From Caccovivens sp964594865 (GTDB lineage Bacteria; Bacillota; Clostridia; Christensenellales; UBA1242), in assembly GCA_964594865.1 (NCBI GenBank), contig CAZQMZ010000004.1, positions 1 to 64,000 of the forward strand: DNA of 64,000 bases, written 5' to 3'. Shown piece after piece: positions 53,295-61,266 of this stretch. A model generated the notes under the pieces. The model worked only from the letters and a program-made list of their open reading frames with translations. It was not told where the DNA came from and made no database searches. A program made the translations under genes and the position numbers. Within the stretch, counting starts at the first letter, position 1. Each line of letters begins with the position of its first letter.

Positions 53295-54809
53295 TCATTC
53301 ACTTGTGATTATGTTGCTGATTTGTTCCATAAAGTTTGGCAAAGTGTAATTCAAAAATTGTTCCAATTTTGCCAAATAAATTTCTGCAAAAGAGTTTTCA
53401 CTCAAGTAGTTTTGCAAATTGTTTTCATATGTCACAGCCAAAGTTCGAAGATCAAGTCCATACAAAGCATCAAAATATGATTCCATTTCCACGAAAAACA
53501 TTTCCGCATAGTCAAAAAGTTTGTTTATTGTTTCGCTGTCAAGATTGTTGGCAGAAGTTGCAGAAAGTGTTTTAAATTCTTCAAAATGTTCATTCAAAGT
53601 ATCCAAAAGATCTTGTATTCTTGATTTGCAATCGCCGTCCTTTGTTGCACTCCACTTCATGACACTTGCCACTTCGCCTATGCTGAATTCGCTGAAAATT
53701 GGAAGCAATTTTGCACAAATATATTCCTTGATTGTCTCTGCATCGCCGTCTGCCGGAGTCACTTGTTTCAAACTGTCATAGATTCCTGATTCTGCAACAA
53801 CTTCTTCCATACTCACCGAAAGAGTCACTGCACTTGTCACCATTTTGCCATAATATGCCTTAAATCTCAACAAACTTGTTGAATCACTTTCCAAACTTAC
53901 GGAGTGTGACGCAAAATGACTTTTCAAAGTTGTGAGTGCGGAAAGAAAATCGCTTATGCTGTCAATATAATCTGTCAAGCTTGAATTCAATGTGGTGATT
54001 GCACTCTTTGTGGAACTTGACATTGAATCTTCATTCAAAGTGAGCACATAGTCTTTGCTGGAATCAACAAAATTCAGTGCCAATTTGAGAGTTTCGTTAT
54101 ATAAGGTCGAAAGTTCAAGATATTCATCAAAATCAATCTCTTCACTGCCAACATAAAAGATTGGCATGAGATAATATCTCCATTGCCCTGTCCCCTCTGT
54201 GGAAAATGAAACATCAAATGTTGCATTTTGAGAAGTCGATTTGATTTCGTAAATATACGTGTTTTCACTGTCGTCATATACCGACAACATAGCCCACGCA
54301 CAGAATTGATATCCCTCACTTATGGATGATATTGACACAGTCACTTCGCCACTTGCAGAAGAAGATTCGATTTGTTTTGAATTGTTGGATGTTGGAGAAG
54401 AGTGTGAACCATTGTATGAAACCGTATAACTTGCCACTGAATAGTCTTTTGTGTAGTCATCTTCGGCGCTTAAATTTTTGTCTGGCACATCTGGAGAATT
54501 GTAATACACCGACGGATATAAATTCAAATAATATGTCCCCTCATCTTCGTCGTCGGCTGTGGAAGAATCTGAAAAATCTTGCGTTGAAAGGAGTGCCACC
54601 TTGACATAGCCATCCACAACGTCGCCATAACTTATTTCATAGTCAGAGCCAAAAACGCTTGAATTTGATGAATATAACGCTTCCAATTTCTCAAAATTCG
54701 ACTCCAATGTGGAAAGCGAAACATTTCCGCATCCAACCAAACCAAACGCAGTGAAAATCGAACAACATGAAAGCACAACTGTCAAAATGATATTTTTAAT
54801 TTTTTTCAT
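53295..54809 (-). CDS. lipoprotein of unknown function
   Basis: Protein of 504 aa; AAGGAGGAG precedes the ATG. MKKIKNIILTVVLSCCSIF, ending in the lipobox LVGC with Cys27, is a type II signal peptide, so the mature protein is lipid-anchored outside the membrane. The mature part is Ser/Thr/Asp/Tyr-rich. The first half is beta-like (SGEVTVSISSISEGYQFCAW); from about residue 240 it is helical (LNSSLTDYIDSISDFLSALT; INKLFDYAEMFFVEMESYF). No family is recognised. It is cotranscribed with dnaB and gltX, and paired with the membrane-anchored protein at 54824 only 14 nt away. Confidence 0.75.
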   Translation of the reverse strand: MKKIKNIILTVVLSCCSIFTAFGLVGCGNVSLSTLESNFEKLEALYSSNSSVFGSDYEISYGDVVDGYVKVALLSTQDFSDSSTADDEDEGTYYLNLYPSVYYNSPDVPDKNLSAEDDYTKDYSVASYTVSYNGSHSSPTSNNSKQIESSSASGEVTVSISSISEGYQFCAWAMLSVYDDSENTYIYEIKSTSQNATFDVSFSTEGTGQWRYYLMPIFYVGSEEIDFDEYLELSTLYNETLKLALNFVDSSKDYVLTLNEDSMSSSTKSAITTLNSSLTDYIDSISDFLSALTTLKSHFASHSVSLESDSTSLLRFKAYYGKMVTSAVTLSVSMEEVVAESGIYDSLKQVTPADGDAETIKEYICAKLLPIFSEFSIGEVASVMKWSATKDGDCKSRIQDLLDTLNEHFEEFKTLSATSANNLDSETINKLFDYAEMFFVEMESYFDALYGLDLRTLAVTYENNLQNYLSENSFAEIYLAKLEQFLNYTLPNFMEQISNIITSE

Positions 54810-54823
54810 GTCTCCTCCTTTTC

Positions 54824-55672
54824 TTAAACTTCAACAACTGCGACGTTTCGCAATGACGCCCGTCCGCTCAAAAAGTTGTTGTAATAATCCGAATTTTCGC
54901 CGTTTGTCAAAATGTCATCCGCTTTTGTTTTCAAACCGTCAATGTCATAGATATAATCAAGGATGACTGTTTCTCCATTTGTGGTTAAATATTGGTTGAC
55001 AAAACTGAGAAGGTTTCGACCCACTGTTGAATAGCTCTCATTTTCTTCGTCGGCGAATATTGAAGTGTATCTGTCAATTTGAGTGAAAATGATTGTGGAC
55101 ATATTGTTGTTCAAAATTTGAGAATCCACGCAAGATTGATAAACCACTTCAAGTCTTGTGAAAGCATCAATGGTGTTTTCTATTATGCTGACAACATATC
55201 CTTCGCAATCATCCCAAGTTTCCGCCAACCAATAATCACTTCCCGAAACAGTTTCAAGATTTTCTTGCAAATAGGAATAGAGCAAATCAACCGCTTCTTG
55301 TGCATCGTCAAAACTGTTTCTTATTGCCTTGCGATTTTCTTTATAAACACTTGTGTATGTTGTGAAAATGATTTGACGATTGAAAAATTCTCCAATCACT
55401 TCATATGCGGAATATATGTTTTTATAATTCGTGATTTTTGTCCTTTGATCAGACGTCAATCCACTGTTGGTCGACATCAGGTCAAGATAGGCATCAATCT
55501 CTTGATTTTTTTCATCATCTTCGTTCAAATAACCATTTTGTGTGACGGAATAGACCTTTTGCGCCAATTCTTCAGTGTTTTTTGGTGTAAACAAGTTTAT
55601 AAACACAATGGTCAACACAACCGCCACAATGATTATGATTATCGTTATGAATAACAACCACTTCTTTTTCAT
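54824..55672 (-). CDS. membrane-anchored protein of unknown function
   Basis: Protein of 282 aa; GGAGG precedes the ATG. One N-terminal TM segment (residues 5-27, WLLFITIIIIIVAVVLTIVF) with a basic start, so the rest should face outward. The remainder is helical and acidic (IRNSFDDAQEAVDLLYSYLQ; RLEVVYQSCVDSQILNNN; GRNLLSFVNQYLTTNGE), like the helical half of the neighbouring lipoprotein. No family is recognised. It lies 11 nt after dnaB and 14 nt before the lipoprotein gene. The two may act as an envelope pair. Confidence 0.7.
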   Translation of the reverse strand: MKKKWLLFITIIIIIVAVVLTIVFINLFTPKNTEELAQKVYSVTQNGYLNEDDEKNQEIDAYLDLMSTNSGLTSDQRTKITNYKNIYSAYEVIGEFFNRQIIFTTYTSVYKENRKAIRNSFDDAQEAVDLLYSYLQENLETVSGSDYWLAETWDDCEGYVVSIIENTIDAFTRLEVVYQSCVDSQILNNNMSTIIFTQIDRYTSIFADEENESYSTVGRNLLSFVNQYLTTNGETVILDYIYDIDGLKTKADDILTNGENSDYYNNFLSGRASLRNVAVVEV

Positions 55673-55683
55673 CTATCCTCCAT

Positions 55684-57066
55684 CTAATTTTGTTCTTCAA
55701 TTTGAATTTTGTCATTAAAGTTGAGATATGTTGTATATTCTCCAACCCAGCGAAGTTTGATTTCTCCAACACTTCCACTTCTGTGCTTGGCAATGATGAG
55801 ATAGACCGTGCCTGGCTCATCTTCGGTTGTGACATCGTTATAGTTTGCTGGATTGTATAGGAAAAGCACAATGTCGGCGTCTTGTTCGATTGAGCCAGAA
55901 CCACGAAGGTCGGATAACACCGGTTTGTGTCCGTCATTTTTGGCGTCTCGACGTTCGCTCGTTCGTGCAAGTTGTGAAAGAAGAATGATCGGCACACCCA
56001 ACTCTCTTGCTGTCAGTTTGAGTGCTCTTGTTATCGCTTGAATTTTTTGAACTTCGCTTTCATATCGTTCGTTGCCCTTCTCTTTTTTCATGTCCATAAG
56101 TTGAAGATAGTCAATCACAATCAAATCAAGCCCGTCTGTCATCTTCAATTTTTGACATTTTGAACGAATTTCAAAAGGATTTGGCTCACTTGAAGGGTCA
56201 ACATAAATTCCGCTTTCTGCCAACCTTTTCTCAGCCGTCCAAATGCGTTTCCACTCATTTTCATCCATCTTGCCATTCAACACTTTTGCCAAATTTACTT
56301 TTGCGACAGATGCCAAAGCTCTTTGCATAAGTTCTTCTTTGGACATTTCCAGCGAGAAAATTGCAACTTTTTTGTTTTCTTCAGTGGCGGCATGGACAGC
56401 AATGTTCATGGCAAGAGAAGTTTTCCCGACACCCGGTCTTGCTGCCAGAATGATCAAAGCACCCTTTTGCAATCCACCGGTTATGGAATCAAATTCTGTA
56501 TAACCTGTTGGAACTCCACGAAGTTTACCTTTGTTTTCGGCAAGTTCTTGCATTTGTTTCAAAACATTGGCAAGTGTTCCGCCCGGCTTGCCAACAAGCT
56601 CAAGGTCGGATGAAATTCCCCTTTGAGAGAGTTCAAAAATTGTTTTTTCAGCATACTGCATGGCATCATCGCCGTTCACACTGTCAAAAGCGGATGTGAT
56701 GATGTCTTGTGATTTCAAAATCAAGTTGCGTTTGACTGCATTGTCCTTGACAATGTCGAGATAATGTTGAAAATTGGCTGCCGATGGCACAACGTTGGTC
56801 AAATATGTTATGTAATCAATTCCACCAATTTCTTCCAAACGCTTGTCCACTTCCAACTGACTTGTCAAGGTGACAAAATCGACAGGGATGCTTTTGATAT
56901 AAATCTTCATCATGCTGTCAAAAATCTTTCTGTGAGCATCAGAATAAAAATCATTAGCAATGAGTTTGTCAAAAATATCTCTTTGCGCTTCGTTGTCCAA
57001 AAGCACGCACCCCAAAAGCGCCTGTTCAGCTTCCAAACTGTTTGGTAAAATTTTGTAATCAGCCAT
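55684..57066 (-). CDS. dnaB: replicative DNA helicase
   Basis: Protein of 460 aa from the ATG at 57066 (MADYKILPNS), where GGAGG lies upstream; an in-frame ATG at 57096 is less likely. NSLEAEQALLGCVLLDNEAQ is the N-terminal domain, AARPGVGKTSLAMNIAV the Walker A, LDLIVIDYLQLMD the Walker B, and LSDLRGSGSIEQDADIVLFL the C-terminal RecA-fold motif. It unwinds DNA at the replication fork (called DnaC in Bacillus). It heads a run with two envelope proteins and gltX, not the usual rplI neighbour, which is 33 kb away. Confidence 0.96.
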   Translation of the reverse strand: MADYKILPNSLEAEQALLGCVLLDNEAQRDIFDKLIANDFYSDAHRKIFDSMMKIYIKSIPVDFVTLTSQLEVDKRLEEIGGIDYITYLTNVVPSAANFQHYLDIVKDNAVKRNLILKSQDIITSAFDSVNGDDAMQYAEKTIFELSQRGISSDLELVGKPGGTLANVLKQMQELAENKGKLRGVPTGYTEFDSITGGLQKGALIILAARPGVGKTSLAMNIAVHAATEENKKVAIFSLEMSKEELMQRALASVAKVNLAKVLNGKMDENEWKRIWTAEKRLAESGIYVDPSSEPNPFEIRSKCQKLKMTDGLDLIVIDYLQLMDMKKEKGNERYESEVQKIQAITRALKLTARELGVPIILLSQLARTSERRDAKNDGHKPVLSDLRGSGSIEQDADIVLFLYNPANYNDVTTEDEPGTVYLIIAKHRSGSVGEIKLRWVGEYTTYLNFNDKIQIEEQN

Positions 57067-57102
57067 CTTTCCTCCAATAGTTCCCATTTTCAACAATTGA
57101 GT

Positions 57103-57354
57103 TTAATCTGAAAACGGGTCTTTTTTCTTACTCAACCTTTCTTCTTTTTTTCTGTCCAATTTTTCGCAAATCCATGCAAAGACTATATACAAAAAGAAGA
57201 GCAAAATCACAAGTATCAAAATGTTCAGCCATTGATCTACTTTCAAACTTATCAAAACCACGCAAACAACCAAAACCGGAAGAAGAACGATGAGAAAAAA
57301 CAAGGATAATCGTTTCAATCTTCTTTTCAATTCTTGCTTTTCAGTGTTTTTCAT
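57103..57354 (-). CDS. small two-TM membrane protein
   Basis: Protein of 83 aa. Basic N-terminus (EKQELKRRLKRL), TM about 18-38 (LFFLIVLLPVLVVCVVLISL), TM about 43-65 (LNILILVILLFFLYIVFAWI), and a basic C-terminal tail (KLDRKKEERLSKKKDPF). No family is recognised. There is no Shine-Dalgarno sequence; a perfect-consensus promoter ends 7 nt before the ATG, so it is probably leaderless. It precedes dnaB by 36 nt and probably heads its transcript. Confidence 0.6.
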   Translation of the reverse strand: MKNTEKQELKRRLKRLSLFFLIVLLPVLVVCVVLISLKVDQWLNILILVILLFFLYIVFAWICEKLDRKKEERLSKKKDPFSD

Positions 57355-57361
57355 GGAATTG

Positions 57362-57390
57362 ATTATACCAATAAATTAAACATTTGTCAA
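57362..57390 (-). promoter_or_regulatory. consensus promoter giving a leaderless mRNA (upstream of dnaB run)
   Basis: Minus strand TTGACA (57385-57390), 17-nt spacer, TATAAT (57362-57367): both hexamers perfect. The -10 ends 7 nt before the ATG at 57354. Confidence 0.75.
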
Positions 57391-57460
57391 TTTTTTACAT
57401 ATGAATAGACGATAATTGTTCAAAAAAACATTTTTTAAAGCGAAATGTGAAAAAATAAAA

Positions 57461-57480
57461 AAAGTGACAAAAGTCACCTT
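57461..57480 (-). terminator. typA terminator
   Basis: On the minus strand AAGGTGAC pairs with GTCACTTT around TTTT, followed by a T run. It begins right after the typA stop codon. Confidence 0.7.
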
Positions 57481-59313
57481 TTAAATCTCACCACGCAAAA
57501 TTTTCCCACGTTCTCGAAGACGCATATTGTGGTCAAGGATGATTTTTCTTATGCGAATCGACTTTGGCGTCACTTCCAAATATTCGTCATCGCCCAAAAA
57601 CTCAATACAGTCTTCCAAACTCATTTGTTTTGGCGGTGTCAAACGCAATGCGTCATCACTTCCAGAAGCTCGGCAGTTGGAAAGATGTTTTGTCTTGCAA
57701 ACATTGACAACAATATCTCCGCCCTTTGGATTTGCGCCGACAACCATTCCGCCATAGACATCAACACCGGGGCCTATGAAAAGTTCCCCTCGCTCTTGTG
57801 CGTTGAAAAGTCCATAGACAATCGCTTTGCCCGTTTCATGAGCAATCAATGCACCATATTCTCGGCGGTTGATTTCGCCCTTATATGGTTCATACTCAAA
57901 GAAAATTGAGTTGATTATGCCTTCTCCGCGTGTGTCGGTCAAATATTCCGACTTAAATCCAAAAAGTCCACGTGACGGGATGAGAAATTCCATTTTCATT
58001 CGGTTTCCATGCGGAGTCATGTTTTGAAGTTCGCCCTTTCGCACGCCCATTTTGTTCATGACAACACCCACGCAATCCTCAGGGACATCCAAGAAAAGTC
58101 TGTCGATTGGCTCACACTTCACACCGTCAATTTCTTTGATCAAAACTTTTGGCTGTGAAACTTGAAATTCATAGCCATCTCGACGCATATTTTCAATCAA
58201 AATTGAAAGGTGCATCTCTCCGCGTCCACGAACCTTGAATTTGTCCGCCGTGTCGCCGTCTTCCACTCGAAGAGAAAGGTCTTTCACCGCTTCTTTATAA
58301 AGTCTATCACGCAAATGTCTTGAAGTGACAAACTTGCCTTCCTTGCCAGCAAAAGGACTGTCGTTCACCATGAAGGTCATCTCCACACTTGGCTCGGCAA
58401 TCTTGACAAATTCCATTGGCTCTGGTGCGCCTTCATCACAAATTGTGTCGCCAATTGTCACATCGTCAAGCCCAGCAACACAGACAATTTCTCCCACACC
58501 TGCACTTTCCACAGGCACTCGCTTCAAGCCTTCATAGACATAAAGGCTGACAATCTTGGAACGCACCTTTTTGCTTTCATCATGATAGTTGCAAACAACC
58601 ACACTTTGACCAACTTTGATTTGTCCACGTTCAATCTTTCCAACGGCAAGTTTGCCGACATAGTCGTTATGCTCTGCCGAAGAAACGAGAAGTTTCAATG
58701 GTTTGTCCACTTCTCCCTGTGGCGCTGGAATATGTTTCAAAATGGTTTCAAAAAGCGGTTGTAAATCAGAGCCCTCAACATTCATTTCTGTCGATGCCAC
58801 ACCTGTTCGCGCCGAAGCAAAAACAAAAGGAGAGTTCAATTGGTCTTCGTCTGCATCAAGTTCCAAAAAGAGTTCCAAAACTTCATCGACAACTTCTTTT
58901 ATGCGAGCATCTGGGCGGTCGATTTTGTTTATCACAACCACCACTTTAAGTTTCAAAGCGAGCGCTTTTTCCAACACAAACCTTGTTTGAGGCATTGGCC
59001 CTTCAAAAGCATCCACAACCAAAAGCACACCATCCACCATTTTCAACACACGTTCAACTTCGCCACCAAAATCGGCGTGTCCCGGTGTGTCGACAATATT
59101 GATTTTCACTCCATCAAAAAAGCATGAAGTGTTTTTGGACAAAATTGTGATTCCCCTTTCTTTTTCAAGCGCATTTGAGTCCATCACGCGGTCTTCAACC
59201 ACTTGATTTTGTCTGAACACATTCCCTTGTTTCAACATTTCATTCACCAAAGATGTTTTGCCGTGGTCAACGTGTGCAATGATTGCCACATTTCTTATGT
59301 TTGTGTTTTCCAT
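57481..59313 (-). CDS. typA: GTP-binding translation factor TypA/BipA
   Basis: Protein of 610 aa, normal length. NVAIIAHVDHGKTSLV is G1, ERGITILSKN is G2, IVDTPGHADFGGEVERV is G3 and VINKIDRPDAR is G4. The C-terminal half has the BipA-specific GRGEMHLSILIENMRRDGYE and DTRGEGIINSIFFEYEPYKG. It assists 50S assembly under stress and cold. AAAGGA lies about 9 nt before the ATG. The leader contains a 9-bp inverted repeat (59348-59373). Confidence 0.96.
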   Translation of the reverse strand: MENTNIRNVAIIAHVDHGKTSLVNEMLKQGNVFRQNQVVEDRVMDSNALEKERGITILSKNTSCFFDGVKINIVDTPGHADFGGEVERVLKMVDGVLLVVDAFEGPMPQTRFVLEKALALKLKVVVVINKIDRPDARIKEVVDEVLELFLELDADEDQLNSPFVFASARTGVASTEMNVEGSDLQPLFETILKHIPAPQGEVDKPLKLLVSSAEHNDYVGKLAVGKIERGQIKVGQSVVVCNYHDESKKVRSKIVSLYVYEGLKRVPVESAGVGEIVCVAGLDDVTIGDTICDEGAPEPMEFVKIAEPSVEMTFMVNDSPFAGKEGKFVTSRHLRDRLYKEAVKDLSLRVEDGDTADKFKVRGRGEMHLSILIENMRRDGYEFQVSQPKVLIKEIDGVKCEPIDRLFLDVPEDCVGVVMNKMGVRKGELQNMTPHGNRMKMEFLIPSRGLFGFKSEYLTDTRGEGIINSIFFEYEPYKGEINRREYGALIAHETGKAIVYGLFNAQERGELFIGPGVDVYGGMVVGANPKGGDIVVNVCKTKHLSNCRASGSDDALRLTPPKQMSLEDCIEFLGDDEYLEVTPKSIRIRKIILDHNMRLRERGKILRGEI

Positions 59314-59347
59314 TTCTTTTTTCCTTTATTTTTTTACTTTATTTTTT

Positions 59348-59373
59348 CATCGTTTTGGCATGATAAAACGATG
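59348..59373. promoter_or_regulatory. inverted repeat in the typA leader
   Basis: CATCGTTTT (59348-59356) and AAAACGATG (59365-59373) form a perfect 9-bp stem with an 8-nt loop. It lies between the typA promoter and its ribosome binding site. It has no T run on the minus strand, so it is not a simple terminator; it could be an operator or an RNA leader structure. Confidence 0.45.
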
Positions 59374-59395
59374 TGTTTCAAAAGAACACTACGCC

Positions 59396-59424
59396 ATTTT
59401 ACCACTTTATTTCAAAAAAAACAA
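59396..59424 (-). promoter_or_regulatory. typA promoter
   Basis: Minus strand TTGTTT (59419-59424), 17-nt spacer, TAAAAT (59396-59401). It predicts a leader of about 75 nt that includes the inverted repeat at 59348-59373. Confidence 0.5.
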
Positions 59425-59484
59425 GAGGTTTATGGAGCATTTTAAAATTATTGCCCAAGGATTGCAACATTTTTTAACTAAAAA

Positions 59485-60180
59485 CTACAAAATTTCAATG
59501 AGATTGTTGTTGACAACGTCACAAGAAGTCAAAAAATATGTCACTCCATTCTTTTCAAGAACAAGATTTTGACGAAGATAGGCATGAATGTGACCATATA
59601 CCACCTTTTTGACACCATATTTTTCAAGCAATGCTGTCACCTCGTTGTCTTCTTCGCGGAAAGTGTATGGCGGGTAGTGCAACATACATATGATTTCCTC
59701 ATTCTCTGTCTGCAACTTCTTCGCTTCCTGCAAAGTCAATTCAAGACGGATAAGTTCGCGTTTATAAATCTTTTCATTCTCCGCGCTCATCGCCTTTCTT
59801 TCGTCCGGCACATTCCACAGTCGAGTTCCACAAACAATGACATTCCCAAATTTTATTGCGTCGTTTTGAATGGCATGAAAACCTTCCGGCAAAATTGCCC
59901 GCACTGCACTTATGCTCTTCCACCAATAGTCATGATTCCCACGAATGATAACCTTCTTGCCTGGCAAGTCTTTCATCATTTCAAAGTCCGACACAGCATC
60001 TTCCAATTTCATAGCCCACGAAAAATCGCCAGCCATCAAAACAATGTCATCCTTGCTCACTTTTTTCTTCCAATCGATGAAAATTTTGTCAAGATAGTTC
60101 GTCCAAATTGGCCCGAATATATCCATTGGTTTTGGATTGTTCACCGAAAGATGCAAGTCGCTTATTGCAAAAACTTTCAT
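59485..60180 (-). CDS. calcineurin-like metallophosphoesterase
   Basis: Protein of 231 aa. All metal-site motifs are present in order: SDLHL (residues 7-11), AGDFSW (about 50-55), IRGNHDYWW (about 79-87), MLHYPPYTF (about 165) and YGHIHAY (about 196). It belongs to a Firmicutes group of small cytoplasmic phosphoesterases; the substrate is unknown. Its ATG overlaps the yqeY stop by 4 nt, so the two are coupled. Confidence 0.85.
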   Translation of the reverse strand: MKVFAISDLHLSVNNPKPMDIFGPIWTNYLDKIFIDWKKKVSKDDIVLMAGDFSWAMKLEDAVSDFEMMKDLPGKKVIIRGNHDYWWKSISAVRAILPEGFHAIQNDAIKFGNVIVCGTRLWNVPDERKAMSAENEKIYKRELIRLELTLQEAKKLQTENEEIICMLHYPPYTFREEDNEVTALLEKYGVKKVVYGHIHAYLRQNLVLEKNGVTYFLTSCDVVNNNLIEIL

Positions 60181-60599
60181 AAACTTTTCAAAACCTCTTG
60201 AACAAGTTTCATATCCACCTGTCCGTTGTAATTTGTCTTGAAGTGTTTCATAACATTTCCAATTGATTTGTCAGGAATGGATGAAATGATTTCTTTGATT
60301 TCCTCCGCCGTCAACATCTTTGGAAGATAGGAAGTTGCAATTTCAATTTGTCTTTCAATCTTGGCAACTTCTTCGCTGTTTCCAACTTTTGTATAGTTCT
60401 CTTTTTCGTCATTCAATTCTTTGATAACTTTTTGAATGATGTTTGAAATGTCGGCATCAGCAAGCATTTCGTCACGCTTCCCTTTTGCAATTTTTTCCAA
60501 CAAAATTTTGTTCATCAAAACACTGTAAAATGCACGTGCAACCGTGTCTTTGTCCTTCATCGCTTGAATGTTTGCCTTCTTAATTTGTTCTTCAATCAT
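60177..60599 (-). CDS. yqeY: GatB/YqeY-domain protein
   Basis: Protein of 140 aa, near the family length of about 148. MIEEQIKKANIQAMKDKDTV, AFYSVLMNKI, then ERQIEIATSYLPKMLTAEEI and KSIGNVMKHFKTNYNGQVDM are the YqeY pattern, which resembles the tail domain of GatB. It is thought to bind tRNA; the exact role is not settled. AAGGAG precedes the ATG. rpsU, a frequent neighbour, is not present. Confidence 0.9.
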   Translation of the reverse strand: MIEEQIKKANIQAMKDKDTVARAFYSVLMNKILLEKIAKGKRDEMLADADISNIIQKVIKELNDEKENYTKVGNSEEVAKIERQIEIATSYLPKMLTAEEIKEIISSIPDKSIGNVMKHFKTNYNGQVDMKLVQEVLKSL

Positions 60600-60619
60600 A
60601 AAAAACTCCTTACCTTTTA

Positions 60620-60648
60620 AGTATACTCAAATTTCCGACCAAAAGCAA
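60620..60648 (-). promoter_or_regulatory. yqeY promoter
   Basis: Minus strand TTGCTT (60643-60648), 17-nt spacer, TATACT (60620-60625), short leader with AAGGAG. Confidence 0.55.
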
Positions 60649-60740
60649 GAAAAATTGACCGATAAAAATTTCTTACAGAACAATTTATGAAGTTTATACC
60701 ATTTTTCATAAGAGTTTTGTCATATTTTTGCGTAAAATCG

Positions 60741-60769
60741 TTGACTTTTCTGATTTTCTGTGATAAAAT
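60741..60769 (+). promoter_or_regulatory. tRNA-Met promoter
   Basis: TTGACT (60741-60746), 17-nt spacer, TAAAAT (60764-60769), 12 nt before the tRNA 5' end. Confidence 0.65.
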
Positions 60770-60781
60770 GGTGCTTGTCTT

Positions 60782-60858
60782 GGTGATGTAGCTCAGCTGG
60801 TTAGAGCGTATGGTTCATACCCATAAGGTCGGTGGTTCGAGCCCACCTATCACCACCA
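60782..60858 (+). tRNA. tRNA-Met(CAU), elongator type
   Basis: A complete 77-nt cloverleaf with encoded CCA. Acceptor GGTGATG pairs with TATCACC, the D arm is GCTC/GAGC, the anticodon stem TATGG/CCATA surrounds TTCATAC, and the T arm is GGTGG/CCACC. G1-C72 pairs and the anticodon stem lacks the three G-C pairs of initiators, so it is not fMet. The sequence closely follows the Bacillus elongator tRNA-Met rather than tRNA-Ile2. Confidence 0.93.
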
Positions 60859-61078
60859 AAAAAAAGAACAACTTTTTTTTCTAAACAACTCGGGCTTCAG
60901 TCCCGTTTTTCTTTTTGGTGGGCTGAAATGTGATTTTCACATTTCAAAACAACGTTGTTGTTTTCGAACCACCTTCGGTGTCGGACCAAACCCGTTTGCC
61001 CGTCTGTCAGGCGGAGAAGTGTTTGCCGAAAGTAAACTTTCCACACTTCTCGCAACGAGCCCACCTATCACCACCAAA
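60859..61078 (+). repeat. tRNA-derived palindromic element behind tRNA-Met
   Basis: It is bounded by direct copies of the tRNA 3' end, CGAGCCCACC...ACCACCAAA, at 60838-60860 and 61056-61078 (218 bp apart). Inside: terminator; GGTGGGCT (60917-60924); hairpin GAAATGTGA-TTT-TCACATTTC (60925-60945); hairpin AAAACAAC-GTT-GTTGTTTT (60946-60964); CGAACCACC (60965-60973); hairpin CACC-TTC-GGTG (60970-60980); hairpin GAGAAGTGT...ACACTTCTC (61014-61051). GGTGGGCT plus CGAACCACC is the exact reverse complement of the tRNA T arm, split in the T loop by two 3-nt-loop hairpins. Same plan as the tRNA-Gln element. Confidence 0.8.
60888..60915 (+). terminator. terminator behind tRNA-Met
   Basis: CGGG (60891-60894) pairs with CCCG (60902-60905) and is followed by TTTTTCTTTTT. 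It lies about 30 nt past the tRNA, as in the tRNA-Gln element. Confidence 0.65.
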
Positions 61079-61201
61079 CAATAAACCGCTAAACTGCCCT
61101 AAAATAAAGATGTTTAGCATTTTTAAGAACAAAATAAAGTCAATTTTGACACTAATTTTGACACTAAAAAAAGACAGAAAAAGGGATGGTATTGTCAATA
61201 T

Positions 61202-61231
61202 AAAAAGACTAAGTGGGACTTAGTCTTTTTT
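61202..61231. terminator. bidirectional terminator at the feoB end
   Basis: AAAAAGACTAAGT (61202-61214) pairs perfectly with ACTTAGTCTTTTT (61218-61230) with a 3-nt GGG loop. It lies 36 nt past the feoB stop. Just before it, TTTTGACACTAA is repeated twice in tandem (about 61143-61166). Confidence 0.75.
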
Positions 61232-61266
61232 AATTTTTAAATTGTTGTTTCAAAAATTTAAGTTTT

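Noticed and set aside
60838..61078. Integrated genomic island with att sites at tRNA-Met
   Set aside because: The direct repeats of the tRNA end are only 218 bp apart and enclose no integrase or cargo gene.
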